Of a stretch of 61,497 bases of DNA, positions 1 to 8,673 are shown in pieces. Each line of letters starts with the position of its first letter. Within the stretch, counting starts at the first letter, position 1. The stretch comes from Betaproteobacteria bacterium (lineage in GTDB: Bacteria; Pseudomonadota; Gammaproteobacteria; Burkholderiales; CAIKXV01): NCBI GenBank assembly GCA_021298815.1, contig JAJTHE010000094.1:1-61497 (forward strand), written 5' to 3'. The position numbers and the translations under genes were made by a program. The notes under the pieces are model-generated. The model made no database searches, had not been told where the DNA came from, and saw nothing but the letters and a program-made list of their open reading frames with translations.

Positions 1-6
1 CCCGTA

Positions 7-459
7 TCAGCCCGTGCAGGGGGCGGCTGGGGCGGCTGTCCGCGGCGGGAGTTCGCAGTCCTGCGCATCCCCCGCCTGGCAGCAGTGGTCGGTGAGGTAG
101 CCGAGCAGCGCGCTCATGCGCGCCAGTGCCGGCCGGTAGCGCAGGTAACGCCCCTCGCGTGCCTGCACCACCAGTCCGGCGTGCGCGAGTCCCTTCAGGT
201 GGAACGACAGTGTCGACGGCGCGACGTCGAGCATCGCCGACAGCACCCCGGGCGTCAGCCCGGCGGGACCGGCACCGACCAGCGCGCGGAACACGCGCAG
301 CCGCATCGGCTGCGCGAGCGCGGCGAGCGAAGCCACCGCGGCCGCTTCATCGATGCCTGCGAAGGCATCGCTGCAGCCTGGCGCGCAGGTGTCCCGCGGG
401 GTCGTCGCCGTCGCGACCGGGATCGATCGACGCACCGGCGTGTCCGGCCTGGACGCCAT
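7..459 (-). CDS. arsR: ArsR-family arsenic-responsive repressor
   Basis: This 150-residue winged-helix repressor is last in the minus-strand run GAPDH, arsJ, arsR, only 2 nt after arsJ. The HTH lies around residues 65-105 (LSAMLDVAPSTLSFHLKGL). Cysteines stand at 25 and 29 near the N terminus, and at 126, 127 and 135 near the C terminus. The adjacent CC pair plus a third downstream Cys resembles the C-terminal As(III) site of the Acidithiobacillus-type ArsR. It probably represses its own operon and is released by arsenite. The distal position of the regulator is less common than a first position. The start is the ATG read as MASRPD. Family assignment is firm; the ligand is inferred from the context and the cysteines. 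Confidence 0.88.
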   Translation of the reverse strand: MASRPDTPVRRSIPVATATTPRDTCAPGCSDAFAGIDEAAAVASLAALAQPMRLRVFRALVGAGPAGLTPGVLSAMLDVAPSTLSFHLKGLAHAGLVVQAREGRYLRYRPALARMSALLGYLTDHCCQAGDAQDCELPPRTAAPAAPCTG

Positions 460-461
460 GG

Positions 462-1712
462 TCAGCCCCCCTGTCCCGCGGCGCCGATCGCCGCCCCGGT
501 GTCCGCGCGGCCGCTGCCCAACGGCAGCAGCAGCGTCACTGCCCAGCAGGCAGACAGCATCGCCGCCGCGCCGCACAGCGTCCAGAGCAGGCCGCCCCAC
601 TGGTAGAGCAGGCCCGACAGCAGCGTGCCGCCGAAGCGGCCGAGTGCGTTGGCGGCGTAGTAGAAGCCGACGTCCTCGGCCGCCTTCTCCGAGCCGGCAT
701 AGGCCAGCACGAGGTAGGAGTGGATCGACGAGTTCACCGCGAAGGCGAAGCCGAACACGCCGAGGCCGGCGACCACCACCCATTCGAGCGCGGGCACGTC
801 GAGCGCGACGGCAGCGACCAGCCCGAACGTGGTCAGTGCCAGCAGGGCCGACCACAGGCGCGCCGCCGGCACCTCGGTCGACAGGCCGTCGTCGCTGCGC
901 CGGACCAGCGACGGCGCGATCGCCTGAACGAGGCCGTAGCCGATGGTCCACAGCGCGAGGAAGGCGCCGACCATGGTGAACGTCCAGCCGGCGGAGTAGA
1001 GGAACACCGGCACGCCGACCACGAACCAGACATCGCGCGCACCGAACAGCACGACCCGCGCGGCCGCGAGCAGGTTCACCCCGCGGTTCTTCGCGAACAG
1101 TTCGCGCAGCGACCTCGATGCCTTCGCGCGTCCCATCAGCGGTGGCACGAACGCCAGCACGCCGGCGAGCACGCAGCCGAGCAGCGCAGCCATCGCCCAC
1201 AGCGCGCCGCGGAAGCCGAGGGCCTCGAGCAGCAGGCCGCCGAGGAAGAAGCCGAAGCCCTTCATCGCGTTCTTGCTGCCGGTGAACCAGGCGACCCAGC
1301 GGAACAGGCGGCCGGACGCATCCCCCGCGGTGAGCTTGATCGCCGACTTGCTGGCGGTCTTGGTCAGGTCCTTGGCGACGCCGCAGATGCCCTGTGCCAG
1401 CACCACCCAGGCCACCGACATCGCGGCGGTCCAGGCCGGCGACAGCAGCGACAGCAGCAGGAAGCCGGTGATCTGCAGCGACAGGCCGACCGCCAGCATG
1501 CGCGAGATGCCGTGGCGCGTCGCGAGCCAGCCGCCGACCAGGTTGGCCAGCACGCCGGCCGCCTCGTAGAGCAGGAACAGGAAGGCGAGCGTGAACGGCG
1601 AATAGCCGAGCTTGTAGAAGTGCAGCAGCACCAGCATGCGCAGCGCGCCGTCGGTGAGGGTGAACCCCCAGTACGCCGCGGTGACGATCGCGTAGTTGCG
1701 GCTGCCGTTCAT
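462..1712 (-). CDS. arsJ: ArsJ-type organoarsenical MFS efflux transporter
   Basis: A 416-residue, roughly 12-helix MFS protein. The N terminus (YWGFTLTDGALRMLVLLHFY) and the following GVLANLVGGWLATR segment are characteristic of ArsJ. In the established pathway, the partner GAPDH makes 1-arseno-3-phosphoglycerate from arsenate, and ArsJ exports this unstable product, giving arsenate resistance. The gene sits 10 nt after the GAPDH and 2 nt before arsR, consistent with one transcript. I chose the ATG giving MNGSRNYAIV because homologues begin there; a longer in-frame start overlaps the GAPDH end. Confidence 0.9.
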   Translation of the reverse strand: MNGSRNYAIVTAAYWGFTLTDGALRMLVLLHFYKLGYSPFTLAFLFLLYEAAGVLANLVGGWLATRHGISRMLAVGLSLQITGFLLLSLLSPAWTAAMSVAWVVLAQGICGVAKDLTKTASKSAIKLTAGDASGRLFRWVAWFTGSKNAMKGFGFFLGGLLLEALGFRGALWAMAALLGCVLAGVLAFVPPLMGRAKASRSLRELFAKNRGVNLLAAARVVLFGARDVWFVVGVPVFLYSAGWTFTMVGAFLALWTIGYGLVQAIAPSLVRRSDDGLSTEVPAARLWSALLALTTFGLVAAVALDVPALEWVVVAGLGVFGFAFAVNSSIHSYLVLAYAGSEKAAEDVGFYYAANALGRFGGTLLSGLLYQWGGLLWTLCGAAAMLSACWAVTLLLPLGSGRADTGAAIGAAGQGG

Positions 1713-1722
1713 CGGTCGCTCG

Positions 1723-2766
1723 TCAGATGCCGCGTGCCTGCATGTGGCAGGCGAGGTCGACCATCCGGCAGGCATAGCCCATCTCGTTGTCGTACCAGGC
1801 GTAGACCTTGAGCAGCGTGCCGTCGGTCACCATCGTCGACGGCGCGTCGACGATCGAGCTGCGCGTGTCGCGCGCATAGTCGGCGCTGACCAGCGGCCGT
1901 TCCTCGTAGCCGAGGATGCCGGCCAGCGGTCCGCGTGCCGCGTCGGCGAACAGGCCGTTCACCTCGGCGACCGTCGTCTCGCGCTGCATCTCGAACACGC
2001 AGTCGGTCAGCGAGGCGTTCAGCACCGGTGCGCGCACTGCATGGCCGTTCAGCTTGCCCTTGAGCTCAGGATAGATCAGCGCGATCGCGGTCGCGCTGCC
2101 GGTGGTGGTCGGGGCCAGGCTCTGCATCGCGCTGCGCGCGCGGCGCAGGTCCCTGTGCGGGGCATCCACCACCACGTTGGTGTTGGTCGGATCGTGGATG
2201 GTGGTGATCTGGCCGTGGCGGATGCCGATCGCCTCGTGCACCACCTTCACCACCGGTGCGAGGCAGTTGGTGGTGCAGGAGGCCGCGGTGACGATGCGGT
2301 TGCGTGCCGGGTCGTACAGGCCTTCGTTCACCCCGACCACGATGTTCAGCACGTCGCCGACCTTCACGGGTGCGGCGACGATCACCCGCTTCGCGCCACG
2401 GTCGAGATGGCCCTGCAGCGTCTCGGGTGTGAGGAACTTCCCCGTGCACTCGAGCACCAGGTCCACGCCGAGGTCGCCCCACGGGATGTCGGCGGCCGCC
2501 GGATGCGACGAGAAGCCGAGCGAACGCGACCCGATCCGGATCGATGCATCGCCCTCGGCTGCGATCGATTCGCGCCACCGGCCCTGCACGGTATCGAAGG
2601 CGAGCAGGTGCGCGGTGGCCGAGGCGCCGCCCTTGATCTCGTTCAGGTGGACCACGTCCAGCCGGTTGCCGGCGCGTGGATCGTCCGACTGCCGTTCTGC
2701 GGCACCCAGGGCCGCGCGCAGCGCCAGGCGGCCGATCCGCCCCATGCCGTTGATTCCCGTCCGCAT
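1723..2766 (-). CDS. ArsJ-associated glyceraldehyde-3-phosphate dehydrogenase
   Basis: A 347-residue GAPDH. It has an N-terminal Rossmann motif ([13 protein letters not shown]), the active-site motif SCTTNC with the catalytic Cys at about residue 164, and a C-terminal [12 protein letters not shown] motif. Its place directly before arsJ, and its divergence from glycolytic GAPDH, mark it as the arsenate-using paralogue that forms 1-arseno-3-phosphoglycerate for export. GGAGG lies 8 nt before the ATG, which fixes the start at MRTGINGMG. This is the first gene of the ars module; an inverted repeat just upstream may be the ArsR operator. Confidence 0.9.
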   Translation of the reverse strand: MRTGINGMGRIGRLALRAALGAAERQSDDPRAGNRLDVVHLNEIKGGASATAHLLAFDTVQGRWRESIAAEGDASIRIGSRSLGFSSHPAAADIPWGDLGVDLVLECTGKFLTPETLQGHLDRGAKRVIVAAPVKVGDVLNIVVGVNEGLYDPARNRIVTAASCTTNCLAPVVKVVHEAIGIRHGQITTIHDPTNTNVVVDAPHRDLRRARSAMQSLAPTTTGSATAIALIYPELKGKLNGHAVRAPVLNASLTDCVFEMQRETTVAEVNGLFADAARGPLAGILGYEERPLVSADYARDTRSSIVDAPSTMVTDGTLLKVYAWYDNEMGYACRMVDLACHMQARGI

Positions 2767-2787
2767 CGCCTTGCCTCCGATCGACCC

Positions 2788-2803
2788 TTCGACATTACTC
2801 GAA
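2788..2803. promoter_or_regulatory. Candidate ArsR operator
   Basis: TTCGA, six bases, TCGAA forms a perfect 5+5 inverted repeat 22 nt upstream of the GAPDH start. ArsR-family repressors bind short imperfect palindromes in this position. It is the only clear dyad in the 115-bp gap before the ars genes. Assignment to ArsR is inference. Confidence 0.4.
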
Positions 2804-2881
2804 AGGTAGTCGCCGGTCGTGACGGTTTCATGACGCGTGGACCGGGGCGGCGAGCGCAGCGGCACAACCGGCTGCCGCGCT

Positions 2882-3313
2882 TCACGCCTCCGTGGAGCGC
2901 TCCAGCTCGCGGTACGTGGCGATCATCGCCGAGTCGCAACTGAGCCGCGCGGCGATCCGGCTCCCCGGTTCGATCACCCGCCAGAACGGAACCACGTCGG
3001 TGCGCAGCCTGCCTTCCTGCAGCTCGGCGATCGCGACCTCGGCGACCACCTTCAGGTAGATCGCGGTGGTGACCGGGCAGGTGGCCTGCGCGCCGTTGCG
3101 TCGCGCCAGCTCGTTGCGCAGGCGCTCCACGGTACGGGTCTCGCCGGCGGGGATGCGTGCGATGTAGTTCGCGATGACGCCCGGCGAGCCGATGTAGAGG
3201 GTGGATCCTGCCCGGATGCCGGCGAAGTCGGATTCCAGCACCACCGTCTTCGGCGGCCCTGCCTTGTCGAAACGACGACGCCAGTCGGTGCCGCGGGAGC
3301 GTGCAGTTGCCAT
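2882..3313 (-). CDS. MGMT/ATL-like protein
   Basis: A 143-residue protein resembling the small MGMT-family clade related to O6-alkylguanine-DNA alkyltransferases and ATL proteins. The region [18 protein letters not shown] followed by [11 protein letters not shown] matches the TCPxTT...PYWRxI pattern I know from that clade. The classical PCHR acceptor motif of true Ogt/MGMT is absent, so direct alkyl transfer is unlikely by the usual mechanism; damage recognition or another role is possible. It starts 3 nt after the SRPBCC gene, so the two are probably co-transcribed. A GGGGGA ribosome-binding site precedes the ATG. Family placement is from memory of motifs and is moderate. Confidence 0.55.
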   Translation of the reverse strand: MATARSRGTDWRRRFDKAGPPKTVVLESDFAGIRAGSTLYIGSPGVIANYIARIPAGETRTVERLRNELARRNGAQATCPVTTAIYLKVVAEVAIAELQEGRLRTDVVPFWRVIEPGSRIAARLSCDSAMIATYRELERSTEA

Positions 3314-3316
3314 CGA

Positions 3317-3832
3317 TCAATCCCCCTTGCCAGCCTGGCGGGAAACCTCCGCCGCAAGTTCGTCGAGGTAGCGGGCCGCGAACGCGTCTGGCGCGAAGAA
3401 CAGGCGCGAAAGGATCCGTCCGATCGGCGAAGCGATCGTCGACTGCTCCGAAACGTGCATGGCGGTTCCGCCAGTCGCATCGGCATGCAGCCCGGCCTGC
3501 CAGCTGCCACTGTAGCCGCGGCTGCTGTCGAACCGCAGCGCGAGGCGGTCGTCGGTCTCTTCAGTCATCCGGAAGGCGATCCGTTCCCCGTCGATCCGGA
3601 CTTCTGTCCATGTCCCGTCAGGGCCACGCTCGACGAGCGCCAGCCCGGAACGCCATAGCGGCTGGCGTTCGACGGCGAGGATCACCGCCCGCACCCTTGC
3701 CGGCGGGGCATCGATCGAGCGCGCTGCATGGCCGGTGCGGTCGGGGGGCAGCAGGTAGCCCGTTGCCATCACGATCGCGGCCAGGAGCGTGAGGGACACC
3801 AGGAGCGTTGCGAGCATCCGCGGAATCTTCAT
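3317..3832 (-). CDS. Membrane-anchored SRPBCC-like protein
   Basis: A 171-residue protein with an N-terminal hydrophobic segment (about residues 5-27, MLATLLVSLTLLAAIVMATG). A soluble domain follows that reads like an SRPBCC/polyketide-cyclase fold: SIDAPPARVRAVILAVERQPLW at its start and an amphipathic C-terminal helix (AARYLDELAAEVSRQA). A hydrophobic ligand or membrane-associated role is possible, but nothing specific is visible. I chose the ATG giving MKIPRML so that the signal or anchor is at the very N terminus; the frame is open upstream to 3949. It precedes the MGMT-like gene by 3 nt. Confidence 0.5.
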   Translation of the reverse strand: MKIPRMLATLLVSLTLLAAIVMATGYLLPPDRTGHAARSIDAPPARVRAVILAVERQPLWRSGLALVERGPDGTWTEVRIDGERIAFRMTEETDDRLALRFDSSRGYSGSWQAGLHADATGGTAMHVSEQSTIASPIGRILSRLFFAPDAFAARYLDELAAEVSRQAGKGD

Positions 3833-3996
3833 CGACGGCAGGCGAAGGAAAGAAGTGGCGGATGCTCCCTCGCCCTGCATCGGCGCGCAATAATCCCGCT
3901 TTTTGTCCTTCTGAATCAATCGGCTGGCTTCTTTGCGGGCGAATCGCACGGGCCGCCTGCCTGCCCGTGGTGCCCGGCCGCGACGCGGACCGGACC

Positions 3997-4025
3997 TTGC
4001 ATCCTCACCGGCTGATCGCTAGCAT
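3997..4025 (+). promoter_or_regulatory. Predicted sigma-70 promoter of the 4-16.5 kb operon
   Basis: TTGCAT at 3997-4002 and TAGCAT at 4020-4025 are separated by exactly 17 nt. They lie about 60 nt before the first ATG of the operon. Both hexamers match the consensus at four positions. The rest of the 250-bp gap between 3832 and 4083 shows no other feature. Confidence 0.4.
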
Positions 4026-4044
4026 TCCTGTGACCGTAATGAGA

Positions 4045-4059
4045 TTCCGCTCAACGGAA
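4045..4059. promoter_or_regulatory. Candidate IclR operator
   Basis: TTCCG, five bases, CGGAA is a perfect 15-bp palindrome lying just downstream of the predicted transcription start and 23 nt before the Zn-ribbon gene. IclR-family regulators bind palindromes of this size and style, and the third gene of the operon encodes an IclR protein. Binding at this position would block transcription, so autorepression is a reasonable inference. Confidence 0.5.
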
Positions 4060-4082
4060 CAATTGCTCCATCCGGAGGACAC

Positions 4083-4544
4083 ATGCCCGCCATGGCACCT
4101 GCATCCGTCCGCAATGCACCCCACATCGGGCGCGCGTTGCGAGCGGCCGACGTCACCCGCGCCGAAGATGGCGAACTGCACCTGTCCGGCGCCGAGTGCA
4201 GCGACTGCGGCACCCGCATCTTTCCCGGCGCGCCGGTCTGCCCGTCCTGCAATGGCGAACGGATGAAGCCCCTGTCGCTGGGCAGCAGCGGCACGCTGTA
4301 CGCCTGCTCGACCGTGCATGTCGCCCCCGCCGCCTGGCAGGTGCCGTACGTGATCGGCTATGTCGATCTGCCGGAAGGCGTGCGCGTGTTCGGCAAGATC
4401 GCCGGCACCGATGGCGCCGCCGCGGGCCTCGCACCCGACATCACGGTGCGCGTGCATGTCGAGGAAGCGGCCGTATCGGACGCCAACCCGGCGGACGCCA
4501 GCCCGGCCGCGCCGACCTACCACTACTGGTTCGCGCCCGCCTGA
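4083..4544 (+). CDS. Zn-ribbon/OB-fold (DUF35) acyl-CoA-associated protein
   Basis: A 153-residue protein with a rubredoxin-like zinc ribbon (CSDCGTRIFPGAPVCPSC, residues about 39-57). An OB-fold-like domain follows, including YVIGYVDLPEGVRVFGKIAG. DUF35 proteins commonly pair with thiolase-like proteins and are thought to help bind acyl-CoA; here the thiolase-like gene follows by 26 nt. This is the first gene of the long plus-strand operon. The ATG has GGAGG seven bases upstream. Confidence 0.8.
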   Translation: MPAMAPASVRNAPHIGRALRAADVTRAEDGELHLSGAECSDCGTRIFPGAPVCPSCNGERMKPLSLGSSGTLYACSTVHVAPAAWQVPYVIGYVDLPEGVRVFGKIAGTDGAAAGLAPDITVRVHVEEAAVSDANPADASPAAPTYHYWFAPA

Positions 4545-4570
4545 CCGGCGGCCGGCCTGGAGGAAAGCTG

Positions 4571-5722
4571 ATGCACGCCAACCTGCGTCCCGTGTCGGTG
4601 ATCGGCACCGGCATGATCAAGTTCGGGAAGCACCGTGACCTCACGGTGCCCGCCCTCGCCCAGCCCGCCGTGCGCGATGCGCTGCGCGAGGCGAAGCTGG
4701 AGCCGAAGCAGATCGAGGCGATCTACGCCGGCACCGCGACCTCCGGCTGGATGCCCGGCCAGCGTGTCGCGCGCGACACCGGCATGAGCGGCGTGCCGGT
4801 GGTGAACTGCGAGAACGCCTGCTCCAGCAGCGCCACCGCCTTCCGTGAAGCCTGGGTCGCGGTCGCCGCCGGCCTGTACGACTACGTGCTGGTGTTCGGC
4901 GTCGAACAGCTCACCAAGCTCGGCGGCGGCACGCTGCCGCTCGACCAGGACGACATCGAGGTGTCCAACGGCATGGTGATGCCGGCGCTGTACGCGATGC
5001 GTGCGCAGCGCTACCTGCACGACTACGGTGCGACCGAAAACGACCTGGCGCAGGTCGCGGTGAAGGCGCGCCGCCATGGCGCGCTGAATCCCGACGCGCA
5101 GTTCCGCACCGAGACCACCGTCGAGGAAGTGCTCGCCTCGCGCCGCATCGCCGATCCGCTCACCCTGCTGCAGTGCTGCCCGACCGGCGACGGTGCCGCG
5201 GCGGTGGTGATCTGCCCGACCGAACGTGCGGCGGCACACGCCGACCGGCCGGTGAAGGTGCTCGGTTCGCACCTGGCCTCGGGCAGGTACATCCCGGGCT
5301 TCCGCGACATGACCACGCCGGAAATCACCAGCCGCTGCTCCAGCGAGCTGTACGAGGAGACCGGCCTCGGCCCCGAGGACATCGACGTGCTCGAGTGCCA
5401 TGATGCATTCACCATCGCCGAGCTGCTCTACTACGAAGCGCTCGGACTCTGTCCGCGCGGCGAGGCGGTGCGGCTGCTGCGCGACGGCACGACCTCGCTC
5501 GGCGGCCGCGTGCCGGTCAATCCGAGCGGTGGCCTGCTGTCCAAGGGGCATCCGGTCGGTGCCAGCGGCGCCGCGCAGATCGTCGAGATCGTGCGCCAGC
5601 TGCAGGGCCGCTGCGGCAGCCGGCAGGTCGAGGGTGCGAAGGTCGGGCTGACCCATGTCACCGGCGGCGGCACCTCCGGCTTCGACCACGGTGCCTGCGC
5701 GATCCATCTCTTCGGTGTCTGA
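4571..5722 (+). CDS. Thiolase-family acetyl-CoA acetyltransferase/SCP-x-like protein
   Basis: A 383-residue thiolase-superfamily enzyme. The nucleophilic cysteine is at about residue 84 (NCENACSSSATAF). Downstream are the HDAF motif and GHPVGASGAAQ with the second active-site histidine. The sequence resembles the lipid-transfer-protein/SCP-x thiolases that act with DUF35 partners rather than classical FadA. It probably cleaves or condenses an acyl-CoA in a catabolic pathway. The last codons overlap the GTG start proposed for the IclR gene. Confidence 0.82.
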   Translation: MHANLRPVSVIGTGMIKFGKHRDLTVPALAQPAVRDALREAKLEPKQIEAIYAGTATSGWMPGQRVARDTGMSGVPVVNCENACSSSATAFREAWVAVAAGLYDYVLVFGVEQLTKLGGGTLPLDQDDIEVSNGMVMPALYAMRAQRYLHDYGATENDLAQVAVKARRHGALNPDAQFRTETTVEEVLASRRIADPLTLLQCCPTGDGAAAVVICPTERAAAHADRPVKVLGSHLASGRYIPGFRDMTTPEITSRCSSELYEETGLGPEDIDVLECHDAFTIAELLYYEALGLCPRGEAVRLLRDGTTSLGGRVPVNPSGGLLSKGHPVGASGAAQIVEIVRQLQGRCGSRQVEGAKVGLTHVTGGGTSGFDHGACAIHLFGV

Positions 5723-6536
5723 AGTCGCGTCCGCAGCCGGTTCGACAGCCGGCTCCGAGCCAGCCGCCGGACCCCGGCGCCAGCCGGCAGACTCCGGCAC
5801 GGTCGCGCGTACCGTCGCGGTGCTGCGCGCGGTGGCCGAGTCCGGCGACGGCACGCAGATCAAGCGCATCAGCGCCGACCTCGGCCTGCCTGCCTCGACC
5901 GTGCACCGGCTGCTCGACCTGCTGATGCGAGAGGGCATGGTGGAGCGTGACGAGGAAGCGCCCACTTACCGTACAGGCCGCGAATTCCTTAGACTGTCTT
6001 CGATCGTGGCGAGCCGGCATCCGTTGCAGGCGATCGCTGTGCCGCTGCTTGAGCAGGCGGTGGCCTCGATGAACGAGACCGCCTACCTGTGCCTGTACCT
6101 GCCGCGCGAACACCGGCTCACCTTCGCCGCCCATGTCGAGTCGACGCATCCGCTCGGCTACCGCGTGCGCAGCCACGAGCCGCAGACCCTGCTTACCGGC
6201 GCCTCCGGCCGCTCGATCCTCGCCTTCCTGCCGCCGGACGAAGTGAACGCGGTGCTTGCGCGCGAGGGCCTCGCCGGCCGCCTCGACCTGGCGCAGGACC
6301 TCGCCCTGGTCCGCGCGCGGGGCCATGCCGTGTCGTTCGGCCAGCGCATCGCCGGGGCGGTCGGCATCTTCGCGCCGGTGTTCGGCGCGGGCGGCCGCGT
6401 CACCGGTTCGCTCGGCTTCACCATTCCGGAACAACGATTCGACCCGGCCCGCGAGGCGGCCTTCGCGCACGAGGCCTGCCGCCTCGCCGCCGAGCTCTCC
6501 GCCGGCCTGGGTTACCGCGCCCGCCAGAGCGCCTGA
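5715..6536 (+). CDS. IclR-family transcriptional regulator
   Basis: About 273 residues. There is an N-terminal winged helix (GTVARTVAVLRAVAESG, then DLGLPASTVHRLLDLL) and a C-terminal IclR effector domain (HPLGYRVRSHEPQTLLTGASGRSILAF; GSLGFTIPEQRFD). It lies inside the operon and probably controls it through the palindrome at 4045-4059. Start choice is uncertain: the GTG used here overlaps the thiolase stop by 8 nt, which suits translational coupling. An ATG at 5655 in the same frame would add 20 low-complexity residues inside the thiolase coding region. Confidence 0.85.
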   Translation: MSEVASAAGSTAGSEPAAGPRRQPADSGTVARTVAVLRAVAESGDGTQIKRISADLGLPASTVHRLLDLLMREGMVERDEEAPTYRTGREFLRLSSIVASRHPLQAIAVPLLEQAVASMNETAYLCLYLPREHRLTFAAHVESTHPLGYRVRSHEPQTLLTGASGRSILAFLPPDEVNAVLAREGLAGRLDLAQDLALVRARGHAVSFGQRIAGAVGIFAPVFGAGGRVTGSLGFTIPEQRFDPAREAAFAHEACRLAAELSAGLGYRARQSA

Positions 6537-6549
6537 GGAGCACCCCCCG

Positions 6550-7842
6550 ATGCCTGAATCCGTGTCCGACCCCGTGGCCAAACCCGTGCCCGACCCGACC
6601 TCCGGCGCTGCCGTTGCTTCCGCCGGAGCCCCGGACGGCGCGCAGCCGCTGAAGGGCCTGCGCATCCTCGACCTGACCCAGTTCCTGTCCGGTCCGTACG
6701 CGACGCAGATCCTCGCCGACCTCGGTGCCGAGGTGATCAAGGTCGAGCCGCATGGCGGCGATTCGTCGCGCCACATCCCGCCGTACTTCGTCGACCGCGA
6801 AAGCGCGTACTACCTGAGCGTGAACCGCAACAAGCAGAGCGTCGCGGTGGACATGAAGCACGCCGACGGCAAGGCGCTGGTGCGCGAACTCGCGCTGAAG
6901 AGCGACGTGCTGATCGAGAACTTCCGGCCCGGCGTCGCGGCGAAGCTCGGGCTCGACCCGGCGGCGCTGTCGGCCGCGCATCCGGGCCTGGTCTGGTGCA
7001 GCATCTCGGGCTTCGGGCAGGATGGCCCGTACCGTGAACTCCCGGCCTACGACATGATCGTGCAGGCGCTGTCCGGCGGCATGAGCCTCACCGGCGAGAG
7101 CGGCGGCCTGCCGGTGCGCTCCGGCATCCCGCTCGGCGACCTCGCCGCCGGCATGTTCGCGGTGATCTCGATCCAGGCCGCGCTGCTGGAACGCACCCGC
7201 ACCGGGCGCGGCAAGCAGATCGACATCTCGATGCTCGACTGCCAGGTCTCGATGCTCACCTACCAGGCGGCCTATCACCTGATCGCCGGCGTGGTCCCGG
7301 GCACCCAGGGCCGGGCGCACGATTCGTTCGCCACCTACCGCACCTTCATCGCCGGCGACGGGGTGAACGTGGTGGTCTGCGCGAACACCGACCGCATGTG
7401 GGAGGACATGGCACGCGAACTCGGCGTCGCCGCCCTGCTCGAGGATCCGCGCTACAAGTCCAATGGCGATCGCCATGCGAATCGCGACACCCTGCTGCCG
7501 GCACTCGACCAGGCGTTCCTGGCGCAGCCGGCCGAGCACTGGGTCGGGCGCTTCCGCGCGAAGGGGATCCCGGTCGGCAGCGTGAACACGCTCGACCGCG
7601 CGCTGCGCGACCCGCAGGTACGGCATCGCCAGATGGTGCTGCCGCTTGACGATGGCCGCGGCCACCGCATCGAGGTGGCGGGCAATCCGATCAAGTTCAC
7701 CGGCGAGACGCCGCCGCCCGACCGCTATCCGCCGACCCTGGGCGAAGACAATGCACGCGTGCTCGCCGACGTGCTGCAATGGGATGCCGCACGGGTCGCC
7801 GCGCTGGTGGAGGCCGGCGTGCTGAAGGCGCCGGCGGCCTGA
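6550..7842 (+). CDS. Class III (CaiB/BaiF) CoA-transferase
   Basis: A 430-residue family III CoA-transferase. The fold begins at GLRILDLTQFLSGPYATQIL (about residue 36). The catalytic aspartate is at about residue 197 in GIPLGDLAAGMFAV. The NRNKQSVAVDMK motif is also present. It moves CoA between carboxylic acids, likely activating the pathway's substrate. The first 30 residues are an Ala/Pro-rich extension without family similarity. It follows the regulator by 13 nt and is a paralogue of the enzyme at 30410-31630. Confidence 0.88.
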   Translation: MPESVSDPVAKPVPDPTSGAAVASAGAPDGAQPLKGLRILDLTQFLSGPYATQILADLGAEVIKVEPHGGDSSRHIPPYFVDRESAYYLSVNRNKQSVAVDMKHADGKALVRELALKSDVLIENFRPGVAAKLGLDPAALSAAHPGLVWCSISGFGQDGPYRELPAYDMIVQALSGGMSLTGESGGLPVRSGIPLGDLAAGMFAVISIQAALLERTRTGRGKQIDISMLDCQVSMLTYQAAYHLIAGVVPGTQGRAHDSFATYRTFIAGDGVNVVVCANTDRMWEDMARELGVAALLEDPRYKSNGDRHANRDTLLPALDQAFLAQPAEHWVGRFRAKGIPVGSVNTLDRALRDPQVRHRQMVLPLDDGRGHRIEVAGNPIKFTGETPPPDRYPPTLGEDNARVLADVLQWDAARVAALVEAGVLKAPAA

Positions 7843-7899
7843 ACAAGAACCGAGGCAAGACTCAAGACCTGACCCCCGCCTTTCCCTGGAGACACATCG

Positions 7900-8673
7900 A
7901 TGGACCTCAGACTTTCCGGTAAGCGTGTACTGATCACCGGCGCATCCCAGGGCATCGGCCTCGGCGTCGCCCGCGGCTTCGCGGCCGAGGGTTGCCACCT
8001 GGTCCTCGCCGCACGCAACGGCGCGGCGATGCAGGCCGCAGCCCCTGAACTGCGCACGCTCGGTGCCGCTTCGGTCACCGTGCACGCGAGCGACCTCGCA
8101 GCGCCGGGTGCAGCGGCGGCCCTGTCGGCGGCAGCCGGCGTGGTCGACGTGCTGGTCAACAACGCCGGTGCCGTGCCGCAGGGCTCGATCGACCAGATCG
8201 ACGAAGCGCGCTGGCGCACCGCATGGGACCTGAAGATCTTCGGCTACATCAACCTCAGCCGCGAGGTGTATGCCGGCATGGCCGCGCGCAGGTCGGGCGC
8301 GATTGTGAACATCATCGGCGTGTCGCCGTTCCACCCGACCAACAAGAACATCGCCGGCGCCGCCGGCAATGCCGCACTGATGGCGTTCAGCGCCTGCCTC
8401 GGCACCGGCAGCCTGGACGACGGCGTGCGCGTGGTCGCCATCAACCCGGGTGCGACCGAAACCGAACGCCAGGTGGTGCGCTGGAAGGCGCGCGCGCAGG
8501 CGGCCTTCGGCGACGAAAACCGCTGGCGGGAACTGACTACCAACTTCCCGCTGGGACGCCTCGCGCGCGTCGATGAAGTCGCCGACATGGCGGTGTTCCT
8601 CGCATCGGACCGTGCGTCCTACGTGAGCGGCACCATGATCAGCGTCGACGGCGGTTCGGGGTCGTCGCGGTGA
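7900..8673 (+). CDS. SDR-family protein lacking the Tyr/Lys catalytic pair
   Basis: A 257-residue short-chain dehydrogenase fold. It has the cofactor motif TGASQGIG (residues 13-20) and the structural NNAG (87-90). The usual YxxxK segment reads GAAGN at about 153-157, so both catalytic Tyr and Lys are replaced (Gly and Asn). The surrounding AALMAFSACLG is well preserved. A similar NAALMA pattern is known to me in some proteobacterial SDRs, so this is a clade feature rather than random decay. It may bind NAD(P) and catalyse a different reaction. The stop overlaps the next start (GTGA). Confidence 0.8.
   Translation: MDLRLSGKRVLITGASQGIGLGVARGFAAEGCHLVLAARNGAAMQAAAPELRTLGAASVTVHASDLAAPGAAAALSAAAGVVDVLVNNAGAVPQGSIDQIDEARWRTAWDLKIFGYINLSREVYAGMAARRSGAIVNIIGVSPFHPTNKNIAGAAGNAALMAFSACLGTGSLDDGVRVVAINPGATETERQVVRWKARAQAAFGDENRWRELTTNFPLGRLARVDEVADMAVFLASDRASYVSGTMISVDGGSGSSR

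Noticed and set aside
4523..5965. A 480-codon minus-strand frame opposite the thiolase
   Set aside because: His/Arg/Ala-rich shadow of the thiolase; no start context or domain.
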